The notes under the pieces: model-generated
Database searches by the model: none
Told to the model about the DNA's origin: nothing
What the model saw: only the letters and a program-made list of their open reading frames with translations
Origin: Myrmaecium sp. VS I D KN 1
Taxonomy: Eukaryota > Ascomycota > Dothideomycetes > Valsariales > Valsariaceae
DNA: 64,000 nt
Direction: 5' to 3'
Assembly: GCA_019775845.1 (NCBI GenBank)
Contig: JADQAV010000036.1
Location: 248,001 to 312,000 of the forward strand
Made by a program: the position numbers and the translations under genes
In this document: positions 37,093 through 48,137 of the stretch, one piece after another
How the letters are laid out: every line of letters begins with the position of its first letter
Position numbering within the stretch: the first letter of the stretch is position 1

Positions 37093-39163
37093 ATGGTGCG
37101 TTTTTACCCTACCTTAGACCGGGGAGGGGATTACTCTGACATTCTCCCCTCTTTCGCCCTGTATAGGCCTCCCTGCTCCGACAGATCGTGGCGAGTCCGC
37201 GGTCACGACATCCGGAGGCGGGATTGGACCTGTGCTACGTGACGGACGAGAGTGAGTGTGCACCTCCGCGAACGAAGGGGAACCAGCGAGGAACTGACGA
37301 AGAGGGCCAGTCATCGCGACCTCCGGCCCCTCGGCCACGTACCCGAGCCGGGCGTACCGGAACCCGCTCCCGGCGCTGCTGCGCTTCCTCGACGGCAAGC
37401 ACGGGCCGGACAACTGGGCCATCTGGGAGTTCCGGGCGGAGGGGACGGGCTACCCGGACGCGGCGGTCGGCCACCGCATCTGGCACTTCCCCTGGCCCGA
37501 CCACCACCCCCCGCCTTTCGCGCTCGTGCCGGGGATCGTGGGCAGCATGCGAAACTGGATCCGCGACGGCGTGCGGGCGCCGGGCGAGCTGGTCGAGCGG
37601 GAGCGGAGGGGTGAGAAGGGGGACGAGCGCAGAGGGGAGGAGGGCAAGCGGGTGATTGTGGTGCATTGTAAGGCGGGCAAGGGCCGCAGTGGCACGGCGA
37701 GCTGTGCGTATTTGGTGTCGGAGTGCGGATGGTCGCTGGAGGACGCCCTGCGCCGGTTCACGGAGCGGCGGATGCGGCCTGGCTTTGGGGCTGGCGTGAG
37801 CATCCCCTCCCAGTTGCGTTATCTGCGGTACGTGGATCGATGGGTCCGGACTGGGAAGGTGTACGTGGAGCGCCGGGTGGCGGTGACGGAGATCCAGTGC
37901 TGGGGCGTGCGGGACGGGGTGAAGATCTCCGTCGAGGGCTTCGCCGACAACGGACGCCGGATCCAGACGGTGTGGCGGGCAGCGGAGGAGGATATGGAGG
38001 TCGTGGGCGGCCGGCTGGGCAAGAGCGGCCTCGCGGACGTGGTCGCGCAGGTGATGGGTCGGGAGAAGGAGGCCAAGGGCAAGGGTAAGACACGCCGTCG
38101 TCACCGTCTACGGGCTTGCGTGGTCCGCCGCAGGTCCTCTTCCTCCTCCTCATCATCATTGTCATCGTCATCTTCGCCCCGAGCTGACCGCTCCCTCACA
38201 GCGCCTGCGACTACCTCAAATCCCAACGCATCTGCCAGCGGAGGCGGCAGCAGCGGTGTTGCGGACGACTCCGGCGACCCCGAAGGTGCCACCGATTCCG
38301 CCACCGGCTCCCCTAAAGCGCCGGACTCGGGCTACGCCACCCCGACGCGGTACCCATCCACCCCTCCGGACGAGAGCAGCCCTGCCTTCCCGCCCTCTTC
38401 TTCGTCTGCCGCCGACTCGGAACCGCGAGCGTCGACGGCCGACATCATCTACCGACCCCGCCAGCCCTGCATCCTTGAGACTAACGACATCAACATCGAC
38501 GTCGAGCGCCGGAACAAGGCCGCGTACGGACTGACGATGGTCACGGCGGTGGCGCACGTCTGGTTTAACACGTTCTTCGAAGGCGGCAGTGGCGACGGCG
38601 GTAGCAGCGATGCCGCGTCGCCGCCGCCATCCCTCGGCGCCTCTGAGGGCACCTTCGACATCGCTTGGGAAGCCATGGACGGCATCAAGGGCAGCTCGCG
38701 CAAGGGCACCAAGGCCTTCGACCGCATGCGCGTCCGCTGGACCGTCGTCGCCCAAGGGCCCGCCGTCCGCGAACCCCCGCCGGAAGAGCAGCAGCCCACT
38801 ATCGGTCGTGACGCCGCCGACTGGCGTCAGACGCCCGCCGAGCTTGCTCAAGCGGGCGCTTTGGGGGAGAAGGATCTCGGGTTGCGACGGGCGAGCCCGC
38901 CGGCGCTGCCGCCGCGTCCGGGAGCTGCGGTGGGACAGGCGGGGCAGATGGTTGTGGGGGGTGGGGCTGCAGAGGGGGATGGGGGGGATGAGAGGGTGCG
39001 GGAGAGGGTGCGCAGGCAGAGTTTGGCGGAGGTCGAGGCGGAGCTTGTTGGTGTGAGGAGTGATGTTTCTGGGGCGGTTGTGGAGGGGGGTGAGGAGGAT
39101 GTAGTTGTGGAGGAGGGGGTGGTGGAGGGGTTGGGGGATGAGATCAGGAGGAGTGGGGTGTAG
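37093..39163 (+). CDS. tep1: PTEN/Tep1-like phosphatidylinositol 3-phosphatase
   Basis: Dual-specificity/lipid phosphatase fold that removes the 3-phosphate of phosphoinositides. The model is ATG alone as exon 1 (37093-37095), then 37167-37251 and 37311-39163, giving 646 residues. ASLLRQIVASPRSRHPEAGL follows the ATG as in other fungal homologues I recall. The phosphatase landmarks are ALLRFLDGKHG, the FPWPDHHPPP loop, and the P-loop H148-C149-K-A-G-K-G-R155-S with the catalytic Cys and the two Lys typical of PTEN. VSIPSQLRYLRYVDRW marks the end of the catalytic domain. A C2-like part follows in two pieces (KVYVERRVAVTEIQCWGVRD; PCILETNDINIDVERRNKAA), split by a Ser-rich insertion. That insertion holds a possible 117-bp intron (38085-38201) that keeps frame, giving 607 residues if spliced. 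The tail is low complexity. Confidence 0.88.
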
Positions 39164-40106
39164 GGGGCTTTGGGGCGTGTTGTTCTTCTTCTTCTAACTC
39201 TTATATCTTCTGTCTTCTTTTCTTTCGGGAGGAGGAGGCCTTCCGCGGCACTTACACCTTTGTTTTTCTTACGTCTGCTTCGCTGTAAGGATGGTGTAGG
39301 AGGTCGGAGCGAGGCAAAATAACATCAGCACGTTCTATATAGGTATACGTAGGATAGCATGCATTCGTCGCGTTGGGGTGGTCGAGGCTGTGTCATGTCA
39401 TTTTCTGAGGTATCTCGTACCTTTGACATCTACATATTGTTTAAATACTTCTCGTCCGACGGTCGGCGGCATCGCCTCCTTTTGCTTGTCGGTATTTGTG
39501 TACCGGTGCTGAGCATTGGGCTGGTGAGTGTGCGTTTGCAAAGAATCAGGATGAGGATGAGGGTCTTGGGAAGGGGGAAGGGGGAAGGGGAAGGGGGCTG
39601 TTGAAGACGTTGTATAGAGATAACATGCATGGCACATGTCATCTGGAAAGAAACCATCATTCCCCTCGTCCTAAAAAAGGAAAAAAAGAAAAAGAGTATG
39701 TAAAGATAGATATAGAGAAATGAACTCCCCGCTTTCAAATTCATCTTCTTTCCACGTAGATAGATAGTTGATGAAGTGAACCTTAGCTCCCCCAATGCCC
39801 AAATTAAAAACCCCATCTCTTCTCTTCTATCTCCATTCATTCACATTCACATCCTCTTTTTGATGCTCCCTTGCTTCCATAAGCCAGCCGAGAGCACACG
39901 CCCTCTCCACTTCATCCCAGCCATCAAAACCGGATCTGAAGACGCATAAACCCCAAAGAAGAAACGAAACACACAAACAAAACGCCCCGCCTCCTCATCC
40001 CCATCTCAGCAAAAGTAGCCAGAGAATAGTGTAGAATAGAAATATTGAATTTTGATTGTTCCCTCTCCCGTATCAAAAAATCCCGTTCCCGCCTCGATCT
40101 TCAATC
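39164..40106. other. convergent 3' spacer between PTEN and La genes
   Basis: About 940 bp between stop codons. Contains a G-rich GGGGAA tract near 39569-39597 and an A-rich tract near 39675-39692. No gene is supportable. Confidence 0.5.
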
Positions 40107-41589
40107 TCAAGCGGTAGCTTCAGCAGCATCCGTCTTGCTTTTCTTCGCTTCCGGCTCCGCACCCGCATCCTCCTCCCGCGCGCGCTTCTTCGGGCTCTCG
40201 GCGCCGGCACCACCGGTCGCTGCAACGACGGGGACGCCCCTGCATGATTCGTGTCAGTAAAACGACGGATGATTGGAGATTTTGCCATCGTAGTGAGAAG
40301 GAGATTGACATACCTCGCATCCTTCTGGACCTCCTTCTTCTCCTGCTGCTGCTGCTGCGGCTTCTCCTCCTCGCCCTTCCGGTCACCGCCGTTCCGGTCA
40401 TCCCGGCGGCCGCCACGGTTAGGACGGTGTCCGCCCCTCCTCTTCTGGAAGTCCTCCCGCCTTCCCTTCCAATCATCCTTGTCTCCACCGTCGCGATCGC
40501 GACCGCCTCTCCCGCCGCGGCCGCCCCGGCCACGACCGCGGTGTCCGCCACGGCCATTGCCGTTGTTCGGCTTGACGCGGCCAGCCTTGATGTCCTCGAT
40601 CTTCTGGTCGACGTACGCCTGCTTGGACATGATCTTGAGCTCGCGGCCCTGGAAGGTGGGCTTGGGGTCGAGGGCGAGGAACTGCTGTTGGGTCTGCTCG
40701 GAGTCAAACTCGACGAAGACGGAGCCCTTGAACGCCTTGGACTTGTCGTCGACGCGGCGGAGGCGCACCGCGCGCACCGGCCCGTACGGCTCGAAAAACT
40801 TTTCGATGTCCAGCTGGCTCGTCGTCGTCTCCGGGCCGAAGCCCTTGGCGTAGATGCTGCGTGGCAGCGTGCGGTCGTTGACAATCTTGGCGGTTCGCTC
40901 GGCGTCGTACTTGGTGCCCAGGTCCTCGGGCAGGGGCACCTTGCGCTTCACGTCGGCGTCGTTGTTCACCAGCTCGAGGGTTTCGGACTCCTTCAGGGCG
41001 GCCACGACGGCCGAGTAGGGCTGGAAGCGCTTCATGCGCTTGAAGCTGTGGATGAGTTTCAACGGCACGGCGTTGTTCTTGGACCCGCCCACGGTGTCGA
41101 AGAGGAACTTGTCCTGCATCAGGTTCGAGTCGGAGAAGTAGAACTCGACCTGCTTGCGGATCTCAACCGGGTCGTCCGTCTCCGGGAGGGACTCGTAGTC
41201 GGTCCGGGTAGTCGTCTTGCGGTACGGTTTCCGCTCACGACGGCCGTCATGACGCTCCGGGGACCGCGAGCGCTTCGTGCCGCGGGATTCTTGATTGTCC
41301 TCCTTTGCTTCGGCGGGCTTGTCACCGTTCGCGAGCTGCTCGTCCGACTTGGCTTCTTCGGCTTTGCTCTCCTCGGGCTTGGTCTCTTCCTTAGCTGAAG
41401 AGGGTCAGTCACAAGCTGCGCAGGTGCGAACCGCCGTCGCTCACCTTGCGTCTGTTCCTCGGCAGGGGCGGGGGCAGCGTCGGTTCCAGTCGCTTCCTTT
41501 GCCTCAGTCTGGGGGTTAACGGTCTGCTCGTTGGGGAGGGGAGTGGCAGCCGGGTCGGTCTCGACCGCCTCAACAGGAGGAGCGGACAT
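40107..41589 (-). CDS. lhp1: La RNA-binding protein (Lhp1/Sla1)
   Basis: Nuclear chaperone that binds the UUU-OH end of new RNA polymerase III transcripts such as pre-tRNAs and protects and folds them. Exons 41589-41445, 41394-40314 and 40239-40107 give 452 residues. An acidic Glu/Ala/Pro leader comes first, then a basic RS-like stretch (GTKRSRSPERHD), the La motif at about 120-210 (IRKQVEFYFSDSNLMQDKFL, VPLKLIHSFKRMKRF), and an RRM at about 228-305 (RSIYAKGFGPE ... FKGSVFVEF). A long RGG/basic region (around 325-400) and a Lys-rich end (SPKKRAREED) follow. The RGG stretch and C-terminal basic patch fit extra RNA contacts and nuclear import. Both introns are short (50 and 74 bp) and phase-consistent. 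Its start codon faces that of nam9, 435 bp away. Confidence 0.94.
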
Positions 41590-42024
41590 TGCGAGAGAGA
41601 TGTGTGGAGGTATATAGAGTGGGAAGAGGAGGAAAAAGATCGAGGGAAGGAGGAGGTTGTTGTTTGGAAGAGGAGGGTTAGAAGTACTAATCCCTATCGT
41701 GAGTCGAAAAGTACGAATGGGGAGAAAAGCGACCGGCGGGGCTGGACGGGCTGGATTTTTCTGACGGGGAAAATCTATGCGGGAGCTATGACCACCCCGA
41801 AGTGCAGGCAAAGCAACGGGTGGGGATCCAGGCAGCGACTCGAAAATACCAAGGCACCAAGGCATTCCTCTATCCTTCTGATATTGCGCCTCAGGCACGA
41901 AACTCGGAAGAACTTAGGGTCCGACGTCCGATCCGCCCCGGCGTCCCCCAAATCTTCCCAAGAGGCGGAAGGTCGCGGTGAAGGGACGGGATGAGCACGA
42001 CAAGAGCCTCCACCGCCGCCCATC
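41590..42024. promoter_or_regulatory. bidirectional promoter region lhp1 / nam9
   Basis: 435 bp between divergent start codons of the La gene and the mitochondrial ribosomal protein gene. No defined factor site is recognised. Confidence 0.5.
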
Positions 42025-43428
42025 ATGCGCAAGAGATTCCACACCCTCAAGAGATTCGTATGTAGCCAATTCAAGCGTGTCCACGGCCCTCCTCTCCGTC
42101 CTGTCTGACCATCACTTTCCTTCCCTCCCTCCAGAAAATCCGGCAAGACTGGAGCAAAGAGAACCTCTTCAACCTCTCCCGGCTGAAAGCGCCCTCGATC
42201 GGCCGGGGCACGCTCTTCCAGCAGAAATGGATCGCCAAGCGGGAGACGCGTGGCTACCACGGCGAGCAGGTCCGCGAGCGGCAGTGGGAGCGCATGTTCA
42301 AGCGACGCATCCCCGCCGTCGTGCCCATGGACGCCTCCTACCTGGCCACTACCGACGGCTCTGAGATCGCGGCCGGGCGAGGATCCGGCGTGGATAATAT
42401 CCGAGGCGTTAAGATCGCCACGCCCCCGACGCCGTACATGCAGCACACCTTTTGGCCCATCGAGCGGCGGCTGGACACGGCGATCTTCCGGGCGCTGTTC
42501 GCCAGCAGCACGAGGCAGGCGAGGCAGTTTGTCGTGCACGGCCATGTTAGGGTCAATGGGAAGAAGGTTCGTTTTCCTGACACCTCCCAAGAGGAGAGAA
42601 TTCTGGGGCGGGAGAGGAAAAGCTGACAACCGGGTCCAGATGGTGTATCCCGGATACCTTCTCAACCCCGGCGACATGTTCCAAGTCGATGTCGAACGCG
42701 TGATGTGGGGCACAGGCGCGAAGAAGCACCCCTCCAAGCAGGAACGACGACGGAGACGCAAGGAAGGCGCCAACAAGGAGGCCGCCGGCGAAGCCGAGCA
42801 GAGCGAGGAGGAGGCCGAACCGTCGGAAACGGCGGGAGAGAAGGAAGCGGACGCCCCCGCCGCCAAACCGGCCGAAGAAGAATTCAACCCCAAAACCACG
42901 CTGAAAAACCTCCTCTCCACCGCCAAGACGATCCTGACGGAGAAAGACGTGTCGGCGAACCGCAAAAAGGAGCTCCGCGCCTTCAGCGCGACGGTGAAAA
43001 AGCTGCTCTCCCACGCCGCCTCCACGACCGAAGCCACAACGTCGGACCTGGAGTCGCAACTCTCGACCATCATGAGCAAGCTGAACCTGAAATCCGCGGC
43101 GGAGAAGCGGCGCGAGAAGGGCACGGACGCGCCCGACGACGGCCGCACCGTGCTCGCCGAGGAGGAGCAGCGCACGCTCGAGGACGCCCTCGCCCTCCTC
43201 CGCGAGAACCCGATCGACGAGAGCAAGCCGTACCTCACCCCCTGGCGCCCCAAGGACTACATGAGCGCGTTCGCGTTCATCCCCCGGTACCTCGAGGTCA
43301 ATCAGAATGTCTGCGCGGCGGTGTACTTGCGCCACCCGGCGGCGCGCCCCGGCATGGCGGAGATCCCGTCGCCGTTTGCGTTCGAGACGAATCAGCTTGC
43401 GTTCCAGTGGTATTTGCGGAGGCGGTGA
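42025..43428 (+). CDS. nam9: mitochondrial small-subunit ribosomal protein uS4m (Nam9)
   Basis: Structural protein of the mitochondrial 37S ribosomal subunit, of the S4 family. Exons 42025-42057, 42135-42566 and 42640-43428 give 417 residues. The N-terminus [20 protein letters not shown] is basic and aromatic, in keeping with mitochondrial targeting and rRNA binding. [20 protein letters not shown] is characteristic of fungal Nam9. The S4 RNA-binding domain (about 123-175) reads [33 protein letters not shown], then after intron 2 [17 protein letters not shown] charged, partly disordered insertion (around 185-340) separates it from the conserved end ([37 protein letters not shown]). Long antisense frames over this gene come from its GC-rich codons. 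Confidence 0.93.
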
Positions 43429-44425
43429 GGAGGGAGTTGGTTTGGTGGAGTGCGGATGGGGAAATGGGAAAATGGGGAAGGGGTTGGGAAAAGAGGGAAA
43501 TGGGCGTGGAAGAGGGTGGAGGAGAGGAGTTTCGTATTGTACTACTACTACTACTATCATGATGATGCACACGGTAGACTCTCTCCCATCGACGTCGATT
43601 TTGACTCCCAGCTCGTTCAGCTCGTTCATCTCGACACAAAACCACTCGTGATCTGTCATATTCGCTTGGAAGGTTCGTAGTGCTTGCATTTCCATCGCTT
43701 TCGTACCGGGGCTAGCATACTCATAAGTTGGGAAGAAAAAAAAAAGAAAAAAAAAGAAAGAGAGAGTGAGTGAGTGTGAGAGAGGAAGGAAACACAGGGT
43801 GAGCCCCATAAGCAAGGAGAAGGAAAAGGGAGTGCATATCATGCCCATAAAGCAACCATATCAGGTAAGGAGAAAAACAGAGACAGATCCTACAGAACTC
43901 CCACGCAATGCATGCATAATGCTCGTTGTGAATAGCAAAGAAAGAAAAGGACAAACAGGAAGGAAATGGAAGAAAATGAAAAGGGAGTCTTGGAGGGGGG
44001 TTGTGGATGGAGTCATCGCCACAAACACCACCCAGCAACAACCCTTTCAGCATGCTTTCCTCATCCGCCGCATACCATGCCATGCCATAATGCAGGGCCA
44101 CATCATCGCATCCCACCCATATCCAATTCCCATTCCCTCCGATGCGATGTTCCGATCCCAGCTTGCAAGTTCTCATGTGTAGGAGAAGATCCAGATGAGA
44201 AGATGTAAGGATGAGTGAAGGAAAATGACAAAGGAGAAAAGGCGAAAAGGAGAGAAGGTGGAAGGAGAGAGCCTTGCGGAGGTGATGGAGAGGAAAAGCC
44301 AAAGGAAAGGAGAAAGGAAATCCAAAAAGGGAAGATAGGAAGGAGAGGAGGGACCTCCCACTCCACCTTACCTTCCCCATCCACCGCCAGGGAGGTGATA
44401 ACCGAGAGCACTCACGGAGCCCTCT
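43429..44425. other. convergent 3' spacer between nam9 and an orphan gene
   Basis: About 1.0 kb between stop codons. Contains (TAC)n/(ATG)n near 43540-43566, a purine-only A/G tract near 43732-43795, and a second purine-rich block near 44216-44350. No coding gene can be supported. Confidence 0.5.
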
Positions 44426-45883
44426 CTAAACCCTCCAAACCCTCATACCCGCCTGACCCCTTCCAACCGCCTTAACCCACTCTTCAATCACACCTCTGAT
44501 CTCCGTCTCCCCCTCGCCAACCCACGGTCCACCTCCCTCCTCCCAGAGGGGCATCTTCCCGCCATACTGCATCCGCCAATCCGTCTTCATGGCGCGAATA
44601 CCAGGCTGCCTCTGCTTCGGGGTCGGGGTGGGCATCTCGTGTCCATCCACGTCGTCTCCCTCCGCATCGGCATCGGCATCGGCACCGTCCGCTTCCACGT
44701 CCGTCTCCATGCCGCCGAGGCCGCTGTCGTAGGAGTTGGCGGGCGAGGGCGCGTCGACGTGCTCCTCTGGCTCGTGGGCGAGGCGCAGGAAGGCGGATTT
44801 GATTTCGGTGCGGGAGATTAGGGTGGAGGGGAAGGCGAGGAGGTGATAAGGGGATGATGTCGGAATGGAAGGAACGGGAGCTGGCTGAGTACCGGAGAGC
44901 TTGCTCGTAGTGAACATGGGAGAGACGTTCTCCTTGTTCCTTTCCCCGTTCAGGAATTCCGGGGTGAAAGGCTGCTGCTGCTGGATGAGCAGGCCAAGCC
45001 AGTGGGTTTCTTCCGGGGCTGGCGTGGAGAGCCGAGCTGGGGTTGCTGGGAGGGTGGTGGGCAATGTGGAGGTGACGACTTCGACGGCTTTCAGAGAAAT
45101 TGCTTCTGAGGAAGGGAAGGCGAGGTAGGTACGGGTGCGGCCCTTCTCAATTTGATAGAGTGAGACGGCCAGCAAAGGAGCCGTATTGGCAGACTCGGGT
45201 TGTGGCTGCAATAGCTGCTGTTGTCGAGATGGCCTTGTGGGAGTGGTGGGAGGAGTGCCGAGGGCTGGGGTAGGCTTGTGGTGATGAGCGAGCCATTGGT
45301 TGAGGCAATGGGCAAGTCCGGGAACTTTGTAAGGAGCTGCCAGGTCAGGCACCAATGTACGTTGATGCAAGAGAGATCCGCCGATATGATTCCTGGGCGA
45401 GTGATTCAGTTCTCTGGCGGGTTGCTCATCGGAGATCGAAGACAATATCTCAAACGAAGAGGCTTTGGTTGGGACGGGTGTCTTTTGAGGCTTGCGGCAC
45501 CGCTGGTTGATCTCGTCTGCCTCCTCGCCCGATGAATACTCCAGCAAGTCGAGCAGCTGTTGCTGACGACTGATGGTCCTGTCTGGGCGCTCAATCACTT
45601 GACTCGACGGGTCAAGCTTGATTTCTTTGCGTAGTGCCGAAGGATAACGAGGTTCATTGACGTTGCGAGGACGCTTACGGGACTGTGAGCCCGCATTGAC
45701 GGCCAGAGGTGAAACGCTTGGTGGGTAAGGCGGAAGAGCTACGGCAACATGCTCTGACGTTCGAAGGCCAAGGAAGGATTGAAGTGAGAGGGACGCTTTT
45801 GCAACTGAGCCTATACGAGCCTCAAAGTTCTTGTTCCAGGCCTCTTGCTCGGCAACGGCGTCCTCTGTCGGTTGTCGAGGCAT
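44426..45883 (-). CDS. hypothetical protein, acidic C-terminal region
   Basis: Not recognised. An intronless frame of 485 residues starts at the first ATG (MPRQPTEDAVAEQEAWNKNF); the frame stays open upstream but offers no earlier ATG. The N-terminal 45 residues look helical (IGSVAKASLSLQSFLGLRTS). A basic patch (SRKRPRNVNEPRYP) could be a nuclear signal. The central region holds a conserved-looking piece (VPDLAAPYKVPGLAHCLNQW) amid Pro/Ser/Gln-rich sequence, followed by YQIEKGRTRTYLAFP. A strongly acidic run (ADGADADADAEGDDVDGHE) lies near 415-433. The end (MKTDWRMQYGGKMPLWEEGG, IRGVIEEWVKAVGRGQ) is Trp-rich and looks folded. No enzymatic motif or membrane span is seen. The composition suggests a nuclear, partly disordered fungal protein, but that is inference. 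Confidence 0.72.
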   Translation of the reverse strand: MPRQPTEDAVAEQEAWNKNFEARIGSVAKASLSLQSFLGLRTSEHVAVALPPYPPSVSPLAVNAGSQSRKRPRNVNEPRYPSALRKEIKLDPSSQVIERPDRTISRQQQLLDLLEYSSGEEADEINQRCRKPQKTPVPTKASSFEILSSISDEQPARELNHSPRNHIGGSLLHQRTLVPDLAAPYKVPGLAHCLNQWLAHHHKPTPALGTPPTTPTRPSRQQQLLQPQPESANTAPLLAVSLYQIEKGRTRTYLAFPSSEAISLKAVEVVTSTLPTTLPATPARLSTPAPEETHWLGLLIQQQQPFTPEFLNGERNKENVSPMFTTSKLSGTQPAPVPSIPTSSPYHLLAFPSTLISRTEIKSAFLRLAHEPEEHVDAPSPANSYDSGLGGMETDVEADGADADADAEGDDVDGHEMPTPTPKQRQPGIRAMKTDWRMQYGGKMPLWEEGGGPWVGEGETEIRGVIEEWVKAVGRGQAGMRVWRV

Positions 45884-48137
45884 GACTTTGATGACGGAAA
45901 GGTAGTACAAAGGTGGTGGTGGTGGTGGTGGTGGTGGAGGAGAATGAGGAGGATGAGGAGCGGAGGGCTGAGTAAAGTACTGGCGGGGTAGAAGAAGTGA
46001 AAGTGTTTGTCGGTGTACAGCGATCGATAAGAGAATGAAGGAAGCATTCGGGGGTGGTGGCGGTGATAGACGGTGAGGCACGGTAGAAATGAAGCGAAGA
46101 AGGTCGGGCGGTAACGTGGTACAGAAGTGAAGAATCAAATTGCGGGCGGCGTCACAATAGCATTGCTTGCCGGAGAATAGCAGGACTTATGCAAAGTAAA
46201 GTAAGCACGTGAACTGGGCTTGCGGGTGTAAGGTGAATGGAGGTCGGGTACCGGGAGTGAGCTCACTCTTGACCTCTGGCAGCCCGATTACATGACCTGG
46301 GGAGGGTAGGGAGAGATGAAGAAGTCGACGAAGAAGAAGCAATTGGGTAAAACAGAAGGGAAGAAAGGCACTGCGAGGGAGGAAGAGGGAAGAGAAGAGA
46401 GGAAGTCAGATCGGTCGAGAGTAAACAGCAGGAGAGAGGAAAAAAAGAAGTCCGCCATGCGGTCCGGGTGCACCCCACAAGGCGACAATCCGATGTGCCA
46501 AGTAGCGAATGACGGATGGACATGACCAGCTCACGGCCCTACCAGCTCCGATCCTGCTGCACCCCATCACTGATTCAGCTCTCTCTTGATACGTTGTCAA
46601 CATGACTGTTTACTTTCTTCCTTTCTCTCCTCCCTCAGGATGCATGCCCAACGGCTTATCGAGAGCCGGCCTTGGGCTTTTTTTTGTAGTCTTCTACGGT
46701 TGCTGTCTTGCCGGCGGTCTTGTACCTACAACATTTATGCATCCACAATTGCATTCGCGGCTATGACTTCATATCAGCGGAACTATGCATGTCTCACTCG
46801 GCTGCTGGAGCACCCCCCTTCGGTTTCCAGTTATCCTCCCTTGATACAGCCCTATGAGTCCTCCTCGTCCCCTGTTATCAATGCCCCCTCCGGTCATGCC
46901 GGTCTCCCTTCACTCTTCCACGTTTTTCGAACAGAGAATGTGCACGCACTTCTGCTGTCACCCGCTCTGGGTTAGGCGCGTTGGCCAAGTGACTGTCAGC
47001 CCCACAACGGGCCGCTCCTCCACTTTTCACAAGCTGTCGGAACACTTTCGCCAGCCGGTCAGGCGCTCTCGAGCACTCAGACGATCAAGGCTCAAAAGCA
47101 CACATCGTGGCAACCGGCACACCGGAATCGATATTATAGCACAATCAATCAAGCTGAGGCGGTGATCGGGAAGCTGTCGTGTTCGATGCACGGATTCTTG
47201 GGATCCCGGTTTCCCCATCAACAGGAGTCAAGAGGAGGCAGACATTGACGCCCTACTGGCTCGGACTCCTGAGTCCGACAACGTCCGGAAGACGGCAAGT
47301 AGCAAACACAGACTCGTCCAACGGCCGGTTGTGCCTTGTGTCGCTCAAGGCTGACTGGCAGGCTTTGCCTCTGCCATCCACAAGCTCGTATCCGCGGTCA
47401 GGAGTGAGACACAGCCACAGGCCGGATCCCCTCCGGAGCTCCTTTGAGCGTCATCTCCTAGGCCAGCTACCATTGCGGATGCCATACAGTGATCGACTGC
47501 GGTGAGGGCAGTGCGGGCTGCAGGCACATGGTTGCTGGGGGAGGCGGTGGACGATGAGGCGGTGGAAAGAAGAGAGAAGAGGAAGAGAAGAGAGTGGAGG
47601 TTTGCTTTTAAAGGAAAATGTTGGCGGGTGGGGCGGCAGAACTTCTGGAAGCCTGCCGGATATGGACTAGCTCGGTTCAGCGTCGGCTGGCATTTCTGCC
47701 TTGCAGATCAGGCGCATATTGTACGATTCAGCTCGTCTCGGCCGCCGGTCCGATTGGAGAGCCCACCACGCCCACTTCACCTTCTCGGCCGCTCAACCAC
47801 TCACGTCCTCCTCCGCATTCGATCAACAGCCAGTCCTGCCGTGCTTGTTCAGCCTAGCTGTTAGCCTCCTCGCCCTTCTCACCCACCGTCGCTATTCCCT
47901 GCCGCAACGAGCATCGCTTCTCCCTTTGTCTCGTGTTCAATTGCACCGAATCCGGTCATCAAATGGGAGTTCCGCTTACTCCCCGCCACCAACGTTCGGA
48001 ATACTATGGAGCTGAATCCGCGCCGACCTTGCAGGTCTGCCAGTGCTAAGGCGTACACCTGCCGGCTTATTTAACATTGCCTCGAAAACCCCTTGTGGAG
48101 ATTGTGTGAATCGTCCTCACCACCAACGCTGTTCATC
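45884..48137. promoter_or_regulatory. divergent intergenic region, orphan gene / glycine-rich-domain gene
   Basis: 2.25 kb between divergent starts. Purine-rich tracts lie at about 46315-46450 and 47560-47600. I see no gene, RNA gene or element that can be supported; frames here are short and do not resemble proteins. Confidence 0.5.
45912..45935. repeat. (GGT)8 trinucleotide repeat in the orphan gene's 5' leader
   Basis: Eight perfect GGT units, about 30-50 bp upstream of the minus-strand start codon, so CCA/ACC-rich in the likely mRNA leader. Confidence 0.85.

Noticed and set aside
40244-41398. Plus-strand frame of 384 codons across the La gene
   Set aside because: Leu/Val-rich mirror of the La coding sequence, which is the strongly recognisable strand.
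41775-43253. Long antisense reading frame (492 codons) opposite nam9
   Set aside because: It lies opposite a clear uS4m gene with correct splice phases; it is a shadow of GC-rich codons and shows no family motif.
42553-43848. Second long antisense frame (431 codons) opposite nam9 and its 3' flank
   Set aside because: Composition-driven, overlaps the nam9 exon 3 mirror frame and runs into simple sequence.
45884-46138. Upstream extension of the orphan gene at 44426-45883
   Set aside because: The frame is open but contains no ATG and is Pro/Ser-rich with a CCA repeat; treated as 5' leader.
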